Part shown: positions 31,319 through 37,287 of the stretch, piece by piece
Numbering within the stretch: the stretch's first letter is position 1
Layout of the letters: each line of letters opens with the position of its first letter
Assembly (NCBI GenBank): GCA_030448025.1
Contig: JAUJNQ010000005.1
Coordinates: 224,841 to 262,127, forward strand
Origin: Acidimicrobiales bacterium
GTDB lineage: Bacteria > Actinomycetota > Acidimicrobiia > Acidimicrobiales > GCA-2861595
DNA: 37,287 nt
Reading direction: 5' to 3'
The notes under the pieces: model-generated
Seen by the model: only the letters and a program-made list of their open reading frames with translations
What the model was told of the DNA's origin: nothing
Databases searched by the model: none
Position numbers and translations under genes: made by a program

Positions 31319-31372
31319 GGCCGATGGGTGACGACCCGCCGGGCACGCCTAGCCAGAACCAGAAGGAGAGCC

Positions 31373-32239
31373 ATGCCCATCCCCATTCCTGACGCCCTCG
31401 CGGAATCCGCCAACCTGGCCCGCACCAAGGCGGAGCAGGTACGCCTCCTGCCCCGATACCTGTTGAGCTCGGCGTTCGCCGGCGGATACGTGGGCGTGGC
31501 CGTCGTGCTGCTGGTCAGCGTGGCCGGTCCCCTGGCCGCGTCGGGCTCGGCGGCCACCAAGCTGGTGCAGGGCGCTGTGTTCGGGATCGCCCTCACCCTG
31601 GTGGTCTTCGCCGGGGCCGAGCTGTTCACGGGCAACGTCATGTACATGCTCCAGGGCCTGAGCGCTCGCAGCGTGCGCATGAGCCAGCTCATGGCCGTGT
31701 GGGTGGCGTCGCTCGTGGGCAACCTGGTGGGCTCCATCGGCTTCGCCGCCCTGGTGCACGCAGGAGGGACCCTTGCCCTCGGAGGCCAGGGCGGCAAGCC
31801 CGGTCCCGGCGAGGCCCTGGTGGCCTCCATCGTCAAGGCAAAGAACGCAGCCAGCGGTCCTCAGCTCTTCTGGAGGTCGCTCCTGTGCAACCTGCTCGTG
31901 TGCCTGGCCCTGTGGATGGCAGGGCGGACGCGAAGCGACACGGCCAAGCTGGCCGTGATTTGGTGGGCGCTGTTCGCCTTCATCGCCTCGGGCTTCGAGC
32001 ACTCCGTGGCCAACATGACGATCTTCGGCCTGGGCGTGTTCGAAGGCACCGCCACCTGGACCAACCTGGCCCGCAACCTCCTGTGGACCGTTCCGGGCAA
32101 CATCGTGGGCGGTGGGATGCTCGTGGGCCTGGCGTATTCCTGGATCGGCCGACCGGCCCAGCCGGTGACGGCCGCGCCCGAGCCCATCCCCGAGCCGGCC
32201 GTGGACGCCGCCCTAGCCGAGCTCGTCCGCCAGCCCTAG
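31373..32239 (+). CDS. formate/nitrite transporter family channel
   Basis: The 288-residue protein is a six-helix channel of the FNT family, which passes small anions such as nitrite, formate or hydrosulfide across the membrane as a pentamer. Signatures are FAGAELFTGNVMYM in the helix 2-3 region, WVASLVGNLVGS after helix 3, NLLVCLALWMA in helix 4 and GFEHSVANM with the central His. ATG 31373 follows AAGGAGAGCC, a good ribosome site, 54 bases after cyanase. With a siroheme reductase in the operon, nitrite is the likely substrate (NirC-like); formate cannot be excluded. It ends with a Pro/Glu-rich tail. Confidence 0.93.
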   Translation: MPIPIPDALAESANLARTKAEQVRLLPRYLLSSAFAGGYVGVAVVLLVSVAGPLAASGSAATKLVQGAVFGIALTLVVFAGAELFTGNVMYMLQGLSARSVRMSQLMAVWVASLVGNLVGSIGFAALVHAGGTLALGGQGGKPGPGEALVASIVKAKNAASGPQLFWRSLLCNLLVCLALWMAGRTRSDTAKLAVIWWALFAFIASGFEHSVANMTIFGLGVFEGTATWTNLARNLLWTVPGNIVGGGMLVGLAYSWIGRPAQPVTAAPEPIPEPAVDAALAELVRQP

Positions 32240-32327
32240 CCGCGACCCGGCCGACCCGGGCGCGCCGTCGGGTCGAGGACCGAGAGGCACGAGTGGCGAG
32301 CGCGCTGGGATGGGATCATGAGCCCCG

Positions 32328-35021
32328 GTGGGACGACGCATGCGGCCGCTGGCAGAGCTCCCGGGCGCGGCGTGGGCGCCGCTCACGAAGTTCCGGCGAC
32401 CCGGGGTGGCGCCGGACGTCGTCGTCGACCCAGATGTCCTCTCGGCCCTGCGCCGAGCCGTCGACGCCACACCGCTGACCCTCATCACCGCCCAGGCGGG
32501 GGCGGGCAAGACCACGCTGTCGACGGCCTTCGTCGCCGGGGCTGCCGACCTGCCGAGCGCGTGGATCGCCCTGGACGAGGGTGATGACACCCTCCCCAGC
32601 CTGTTCCACCTCCTCGGCGTGGCCCTGGAGTCGGTTGTCCCGGGAGGCTGCCCCTCCTTCACCGAGCTGCTCCGGACCGGTCTCCCTGCGGCGGCTGACC
32701 CGCGCCGGGCCGTGGGCGTGCTCGTCAACGACGTGCTCGCAGCCGATCCGCCGGCGTTCCTCGTGGTGCTCGACGACCTGCACGTCATCCGGGACTCCGC
32801 CGCCATCGAGGCTCTCGACTACCTCGCAGCCAACGCCCCGCCACAGCTGAGGCTCCTGGCCACCTCGCGGGTCGACCCGCCCATGGCGCTGTCCCGGCTA
32901 CGGGCCCGAGGTCGGCTGGCCGAGTTACGAGGCGACGACCTCCGCTTCACCATCGACCAGGCCGAGGAGCTGTTCAACCGTCGCCTCGGCCTTCGCCTGA
33001 CTCGGGCCGAGATCGATCGTGTCCTTGTCGCCGCCGCCGGCTGGGTGACGGGCGTGCGGTTGCTCGGCCGCTCGCTCGAACGGGGCACGGTGTTGCCGTC
33101 GGCGCCCGATCTTGACCTGGCTGGCGAACCGGCCGCCCTCTACGAGTACCTCGCCGACGAGATCCTCGTCGAGGAAGCCGAGGACGTGCGCCAGTTCCTG
33201 CTCGACACGTCGGTGCTCGGCGTGCTCACGCCCAGCGCCTGCCGAGGCGTCGGACGGCGACCCGACGCCGGAGCGCTCCTCGCGGATCTGCACCGCCGCC
33301 ATCACTTCCTGGTGGTGGCAGTGGACCAGGCGGTCGACGTCTACCGTTACCACGATCTGTTCGCCGGGTTCCTCCGGCGTCGTCTGGCCTCCCAAGGCCC
33401 CGCCCGCGTAGCCGAACTGCACCGCCGGGCCGCCAGCGTCGTCGAGGAGCCGGCGCCGCGGATCGAGCACCTCCTGGCCGCCGGCGAGGAGGACGAGGCC
33501 GCCGGGCTGATCGAGGAGATGGGAAGAGCCGCCTTCCCCCAGTACCTGGTGCTGCAAAGGGTGGCGGCCTGGGTCGAGCGCCTCGATGACGGGGTCAGTA
33601 GTGGCCGGCCCTGGCTGGGGCTGCTCGCCGGCGTGGCTGCCGCCGGGCGGGGGGACATGGCGGTCGCAGCCCGCTGGTTGGAACCGGTACTCGAGCCGAT
33701 GGCGGCCGCCGGGGACTTCGTCGGCGAGTGGATGGCCACGAGGTACCTGCACCTGACGACCAACGACCACCACCGCTTCGTTCCTCGCCTGTCGCGCCTC
33801 GAGGCGTCCCCGCGCTTCGCCGAGCTGTCCGCCGCGGCCCGAGTCGACCACTACGTGGGCTCTACCTACGGGGCCATGTTCGCCACGCGCTGGGACGACG
33901 CTGCCGTCCGCCTGGCGGCGGCGATCGACTTGACCATGGCCAGCGACGAGCCCGCCGCGGTCGAGGTGTTGGCCCAGCACGTGAGCCCTCTGGTCGCCGT
34001 TGCCGAAGGTGCCCTCTCCCGGATCGAGGCCTACCTGGAGTGGACTGAGGGCCGGTTCACGGACGGCACACCTCTGGTCGAACTTGGCATGCACCACCAG
34101 CGGGCGATCACGTCGTTCCTCCGAGGTCGGTTCGACGAGGCCCTGACCGCGGCCCATGCGGGCCGAGCCCTTCTGGAGAGGCTCGGGGGGTTGCCCTTCC
34201 TGCGCACCACCCTCGATTGGGTGACCGCTTGGACCTGCTTCGCCCGAGGCGACCTCGGCGCTGCCGACGAGCTGCTTGGCGAACGTCAGCGCGGCGCTCC
34301 GGCCACGGACCTCGACCGCTCCTTGAACGTTCTTCAGATCCCTCTTTGGGCCCGGGTATTGCGCGCCCAAGGAAGGCAGAGCGAGGTCGCCCGCCTGAAG
34401 GACATCGGAGTCTGGGATCCGCACGGACTCTCGTCCCCGCTTCACCTCGAGCTCGCCCGGATGTCGGTCGGGGCTCAGGCCGCGTGGGCGGCCGGTGATC
34501 TGCGGAGCACGGCGTCCATCCTGCGCTCGGCCCTGGAGATCGAGGACCAGGTGCGCCTGGTGCCCTTCGTGGGCAGCCCGCGGCTCGACTTGGCCATGGT
34601 TCTCGCCGAGGCCGGCAGCAGCGACGAGGCCCTGCGAGAGCTTGCCCTCGTCCTCGGCGTCGTCGAGCAACGGGGGGCGGTGGGCCTCGTGGCCCAGGCC
34701 GGCTGGGCAGTCGTCCCCCTCTTGCAGCTGGCCGTCGAGCGCGGCGTTCGAGTGACGGCGGCCGCTGCCGCCCTTTCCGCCCTCGGCGAACGGAGATCTC
34801 CTCAGCCAGTCGCCGTTCCCGGTTCCCCGGAGGTGCTCTCGTCGCGGGAGGTCGAGGTGCTTCGCCTCGTGGCCCAGGGAGCGTCGAACCGGGAGATCGC
34901 GGAGACGCTCGTCGTCAGCCTGAACACGGTGAAGACGCACGTGAGCCACGTGATCACCAAGCTGGGCGTCCGTTCACGGGCCGGGGCCGCGGCGCGGGCT
35001 CGGACCGAGCACCTCATCTGA
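32328..35021 (+). CDS. LuxR-family ATP-binding regulator (MalT/LAL type)
   Basis: This 897-residue regulator has the layout of large ATP-binding LuxR proteins. The N-terminal STAND-type ATPase has Walker A ITAQAGAGKTTLS near 53-65 and Walker B FLVVLDDLHVI near 143, with the sensor-like LLATSRVDPP. A winged-helix-like region and helical TPR-like repeats fill about 300-820. The C-terminal LuxR helix-turn-helix is LSSREVEVLRLVAQGASNRE and the following LNTVKTHVSHVITKLGV. Such proteins bind an inducer and activate nearby promoters; the target could be the nitrogen operon just upstream or the membrane/cupredoxin genes downstream (inference). GTG 32328 is used; ATG 32340 is an alternative. The 88-base gap before it shows no clear operator. 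Confidence 0.92.
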   Translation: MGRRMRPLAELPGAAWAPLTKFRRPGVAPDVVVDPDVLSALRRAVDATPLTLITAQAGAGKTTLSTAFVAGAADLPSAWIALDEGDDTLPSLFHLLGVALESVVPGGCPSFTELLRTGLPAAADPRRAVGVLVNDVLAADPPAFLVVLDDLHVIRDSAAIEALDYLAANAPPQLRLLATSRVDPPMALSRLRARGRLAELRGDDLRFTIDQAEELFNRRLGLRLTRAEIDRVLVAAAGWVTGVRLLGRSLERGTVLPSAPDLDLAGEPAALYEYLADEILVEEAEDVRQFLLDTSVLGVLTPSACRGVGRRPDAGALLADLHRRHHFLVVAVDQAVDVYRYHDLFAGFLRRRLASQGPARVAELHRRAASVVEEPAPRIEHLLAAGEEDEAAGLIEEMGRAAFPQYLVLQRVAAWVERLDDGVSSGRPWLGLLAGVAAAGRGDMAVAARWLEPVLEPMAAAGDFVGEWMATRYLHLTTNDHHRFVPRLSRLEASPRFAELSAAARVDHYVGSTYGAMFATRWDDAAVRLAAAIDLTMASDEPAAVEVLAQHVSPLVAVAEGALSRIEAYLEWTEGRFTDGTPLVELGMHHQRAITSFLRGRFDEALTAAHAGRALLERLGGLPFLRTTLDWVTAWTCFARGDLGAADELLGERQRGAPATDLDRSLNVLQIPLWARVLRAQGRQSEVARLKDIGVWDPHGLSSPLHLELARMSVGAQAAWAAGDLRSTASILRSALEIEDQVRLVPFVGSPRLDLAMVLAEAGSSDEALRELALVLGVVEQRGAVGLVAQAGWAVVPLLQLAVERGVRVTAAAAALSALGERRSPQPVAVPGSPEVLSSREVEVLRLVAQGASNREIAETLVVSLNTVKTHVSHVITKLGVRSRAGAAARARTEHLI

Positions 35022-35022
35022 G

Positions 35023-35049
35023 CCCTGCGTACCCGGTCACCCGGCAGGG
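35023..35049 (+). terminator. weak hairpin after the LuxR gene
   Basis: CCCTGC and GCAGGG flank a 15-base loop immediately after the stop. There is no T-run, so termination strength is doubtful. Confidence 0.25.
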
Positions 35050-35057
35050 AGAAGCAG

Positions 35058-35075
35058 ATCACTCCTTTGGGTGAT
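35058..35075. promoter_or_regulatory. inverted repeat ahead of the membrane protein gene
   Basis: ATCAC-N8-GTGAT lies 26 bases before ATG 35101. It could be an operator for the next operon, for instance for the LuxR protein encoded just upstream; the arms are only five bases. Confidence 0.25.
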
Positions 35076-35100
35076 GGAAGTCAGCCTCGTGCGTTGTCTG

Positions 35101-35730
35101 ATGACCGACATGACAGAGAGCCCGTCACCACGTACCCGGGTGCTGGGCGGCGCCATGATCGCCGCCCCGGTCCTGACTCTGGCCAGCACGCTGGCTTACA
35201 CAGCCGGCGACGGGATGGGCGCCGACCCCGTCGGAGGCAGCGTGCAGGTCTACGCCTTCGTTGCCACATCCCTCGCCATCGTCGGGCTTACCCGGCTGCT
35301 GGAGGCACCCCTCCCACGGGTGTCGGCGGTGCTCACCATCCTCGGGATGCTCGGCGTGGCCGGGGGCGTTGCGTTCGGGATCGACAGCATCGTCTATGCC
35401 GATGACCCCGTTGCCGCATTGTCCGAGCAGGAGAGCGCCGCCGCCGGCCTGGCCCTCTTCCTCCCCGGTATCACCTACCCGCTCGCCCTCATCGGCATCG
35501 GGCTCAGCCTGGCCATGACGGGCGTGACCGCTCGTTGGTCAGCGCTCACCCTCGCCCTGGGCGGCCTGCTCTTCCCGATGTCCCGGATACCCGGCATCGA
35601 GCCCCTCGCCGTCATCGCCGACGTCGTGCTCCTGGTGGGGCTCGCTCCCATCGGCTGGTCGGTCCTGACCGGACGCTGGCGCACGGCGCGAGCCGTCGCC
35701 GCGCCGAGCTCGGGCTGGGCAGCGGCATGA
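35101..35730 (+). CDS. six-helix membrane protein of unknown function
   Basis: ATG 35101 gives 209 residues; GTG 35071 or ATG 35110 are other possible starts. About six hydrophobic helices are visible, such as GAMIAAPVLTLASTLAYTAG and YPLALIGIGLSLAMTGVTA. The loops are short, without conserved His or Cys clusters, so no enzyme or metal role can be read. The stop overlaps the start of the cupredoxin lipoprotein gene by ATGA, which suggests the two act together in the envelope. Confidence 0.72.
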   Translation: MTDMTESPSPRTRVLGGAMIAAPVLTLASTLAYTAGDGMGADPVGGSVQVYAFVATSLAIVGLTRLLEAPLPRVSAVLTILGMLGVAGGVAFGIDSIVYADDPVAALSEQESAAAGLALFLPGITYPLALIGIGLSLAMTGVTARWSALTLALGGLLFPMSRIPGIEPLAVIADVVLLVGLAPIGWSVLTGRWRTARAVAAPSSGWAAA

Positions 35731-36263
35731 GGGCGTACCGACCCGCCACGGCGGTCGGCGCCATCTGCGCCGTCCTCCTCCTTGCCGGGGCCTCCTGCGG
35801 TGATGACGACGACAGTGGCGCCTCGACGAAGCAGATCACCGCCGTGGACTACGCCTACAAGGGTGTCCCCAAGACCGTGGCCGCCGGCACCCGCCTGACG
35901 CTCGTCAACGAGTCGAAGGGCGAGGTGCACGAGCTGGTCGCCGCACGAATCCCCGAGGGAGAATCTCGCAGCGCCGAGGAACTGGTGAAGGATCCCGCCG
36001 CCGTCGGCGCCCTCTTCAGCGGGGGGCCACCGGCAGCCGTGATCGTCGCCGCTCCTGGGGGGAACGTTCCCGGCGCCGTGGTCGGTGACGGCACGCTGTC
36101 CCAACCGGGCCGGTACCTGTTCGTCTGCAACATCCCCACCGGTGCCGAGCCCAACGCGTACCTGGAAGCGGCTCGAACCTCCCGCGGCGCACCCCCGCAA
36201 GTGCCGGGCGGCCCGCCCCATTCGAGCCGAGGCATGGTCGCCGAGCTCACCGTCAAGGGCTGA
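35727..36263 (+). CDS. cupredoxin-like lipoprotein
   Basis: The 178-residue protein has a signal peptide (VGAICAVLLLAGAS) followed by Cys24-Gly and an acidic stretch; the lipobox AGASC is slightly unusual in having Gly at -3. The mature part resembles blue copper proteins. Four likely type 1 copper ligands are His68 (GEVHEL), Cys134 (YLFVCNIPTG), His165 (PPHSSRGM) and Met170. About 30 residues separate Cys134 from His165, more than the usual four to eight, so an insert is present in the copper loop. A periplasm-side electron carrier is the likely role. The gene is coupled to the six-helix membrane protein. Its 3' end overlaps a converging pseudogene by 11 bases. Confidence 0.78.
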   Translation: MRAYRPATAVGAICAVLLLAGASCGDDDDSGASTKQITAVDYAYKGVPKTVAAGTRLTLVNESKGEVHELVAARIPEGESRSAEELVKDPAAVGALFSGGPPAAVIVAAPGGNVPGAVVGDGTLSQPGRYLFVCNIPTGAEPNAYLEAARTSRGAPPQVPGGPPHSSRGMVAELTVKG

Positions 36264-36690
36264 CTCGGGGCGCCGATTCCAGCCGGACCGGTGTGTACTT
36301 GAGGCCCGGGATGCGGCTCACCGGGTCCAGGTCGTCGGCGGTCAACAGGTTGGCGACGGGCCAGTGGTAGGACTGAACAACGTGTCGCGGCGGTGCGGAG
36401 TCCAAGGCTCGGCCGCGGCAAGAGCCTCCTCGAAGCCGGCCGTGCGTTCGTCCACGAAGTGGCGTCCACCAGGCCCAGGGCGGCCACGGCCCGGAGCAGC
36501 CCGTTGGCCAGGATGGGGTCGGTGCTCCGGCTTCAGGGCCAGATGGAGGTCGGTGCGGGCCACGAACCGGCCGCCGCGTGGGTCCACCACGATGACGCGC
36601 CCGTAGCGGCGCACCTTGTCCAACAGCCTCGGGACCCAGAGGGGGTAGGTGGAGGCGATGTTGGCCCCGACCACATGGCGACCTGATAGT
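36253..36690 (-). pseudogene. remnant of a molybdopterin oxidoreductase (formate dehydrogenase alpha-like)
   Basis: Pieces of one large molybdopterin enzyme appear in three frames. Frame 1 reads HVVGANIASTYPLWVPRLLD and GRVIVVDPRGGRFV, then ARTDLHLALKP. A second frame continues TDPILANGLLRAVAALGLVD. The first frame returns with HFVDERTAGFEEALAAAEPW. A third frame gives YHWPVANLLTADDLDPVSRI and the C-terminal PGLKYTPVRLESA, ending at TGA 36253-36255. So there are at least three frameshifts. The C-terminal dinucleotide-binding tail follows almost directly on the middle part, so hundreds of residues are missing. The family reduces or oxidises small substrates such as formate or nitrate; no function remains here. 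Confidence 0.8.
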
Positions 36691-37149
36691 TCTCGGGACG
36701 CCGCCGATGGCCGGGCTGACCCACCTGACCCAGCCAGGCAGCCGAGCCGCCGTTCTCCGGTCATTCAGTTCGCTTCTGGAGAAATCAGTGACCGCAGAAA
36801 CGACGCCAGACCGGGCGAACATGGTGGGAAGAAGGGCGTGCTTCCACATCCCGGTCTGCAGCAGCGTCGCCGACCGAGCGCCCGTGAAACGCTCGGATCG
36901 TCACACCGAGGCGTGGCCATTGCTCGAGACCTTGTCCGAGGCGTTCTCTCGGGTAGGTAGACGGCCCACAGGGCGGGAACCGAGCGGTCGGCGTGGGCGG
37001 CGGCGACGGCCACCTTCTCGGCCGGGGTCTTGGCCGCCTTGACCAAGGTCGGAGACGCCCAGGCTGGCCTGGCGGAGGGACACCTGGATCAAGAAGCGGC
37101 CAAAGGCACCAATGGGCCCGGCATGCCGATGACAACAGCCGACGTCGCT
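36691..37149 (-). other. decayed stretch with unassigned protein-like fragments
   Basis: No frame stays protein-like throughout. The minus strand contains FGRFLIQVSLRQASLGVSD in one frame and LVKAAKTPAEKVAVAAAHAD, then RSVPALWAVYLP, in the next, which could be one protein with a frameshift. I cannot name it. It joins two other remnants and is best read as debris between a helicase fragment and the molybdoenzyme remnant. Confidence 0.4.
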
Positions 37150-37287
37150 TGAACTCCACCACCTTGCCCCCGGCCGTGCCCAGCAGGGCCCCGGTCAGGT
37201 AGGCCCACGTCTTACCCGTGTCAGTGCCGGCCTGCGCCACCAGTGGCCGCTCGTCGCGCACCGCCTGCGCCACCGCCTCGGCCATGG
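37150..37287 (-). pseudogene. DinG-like helicase fragment (partial)
   Basis: Reading in from the right edge, MAEAVAQAVRDERPLVAQAG, TDTGKTWAYLTGALLGTAGG resembles the start of DinG-type XPD-like helicases, where MxxAV...LVxQAGTGTGKTxAYL is typical. The P-loop has Asp in place of Gly (GTDTGKT), and similarity stops after about 45 residues. The gene's 5' end is outside the window, so the fragment might belong to a longer decayed gene. ATP binding is doubtful with the altered loop. Confidence 0.5.

Overview
The window is high-GC, gene-dense DNA from an actinomycete-type bacterium, possibly of the Acidimicrobiia group (the class is inference). Evidence for Actinomycetota includes a WhiB protein, a DUF3107 protein, a DUF222/HNH protein with an actinobacterial LexA box upstream, a PdtaS-like kinase, a SigF-type sigma factor, an ECF sigma factor paired with a DUF4349 membrane protein, and a large ATP-binding LuxR regulator. 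Many genes overlap by 4 bases (ATGA or GTGA), so most blocks are translationally coupled operons. I saw no rRNA, tRNA, CRISPR array or intact insertion sequence.

Layout. 1-1820 (minus): a J-domain protein cut by the window edge, an unrecognised gene and a decayed ORF. 1912-5421 (minus): a membrane-bound GGDEF-EAL protein. 5669-6834 (plus): a GNAT-like protein coupled to a pyruvoyl-dependent arginine decarboxylase. 6919-8974 (plus): anti-sigma-like protein, SigF-type sigma factor and lipid kinase, followed by whiB with a structured leader. 9427-11762 (minus): PHP-family phosphatase and PdtaS-like kinase. 11828-12506: a VapBC pair whose toxin is frameshifted. 12690-13907 (minus): DUF222/HNH protein with a candidate SOS box. 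14106-18206 (plus): MFS transporter, DM13 protein, RnfD/UnbU-like membrane protein and a frameshifted small membrane gene. 18237-23137 (minus): Clp-N-only protein, Lgt, DUF3107, two ArsA/Get3-like ATPases and an O-methyltransferase. 23208-24272 (plus): HD-domain dGTPase-like protein. 24303-25937: a decayed, repeat-bearing island carrying an intact VapBC pair. 25938-27613 (minus): DUF4349 protein and its ECF sigma factor. 27658-28447 (minus): two small cysteine-containing proteins. 28542-32239 (plus): nitrite/sulfite reductase with twin Rieske domains, cyanase and a formate/nitrite channel. 32328-36263 (plus): LuxR/MalT-like regulator, six-helix membrane protein and a cupredoxin lipoprotein. 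36253-37287 (minus): remains of a molybdopterin oxidoreductase and of a DinG-like helicase.

How the genes fit together. The nitrogen block is the clearest pathway: a channel imports nitrite (or formate), a siroheme reductase makes ammonia, and cyanase releases ammonia from cyanate. The most unusual units are the MFS-DM13-RnfD-like redox operon, the reductase with two near-identical Rieske domains, the Clp-N protein without an ATPase, and the GNAT/arginine decarboxylase pair. Several genes are broken by apparent one-base indels (vapC, the small gene at 17956, the molybdoenzyme, and possibly the reductase start). That pattern fits either real decay or residual assembly error, so the broken genes should be read with that in mind.
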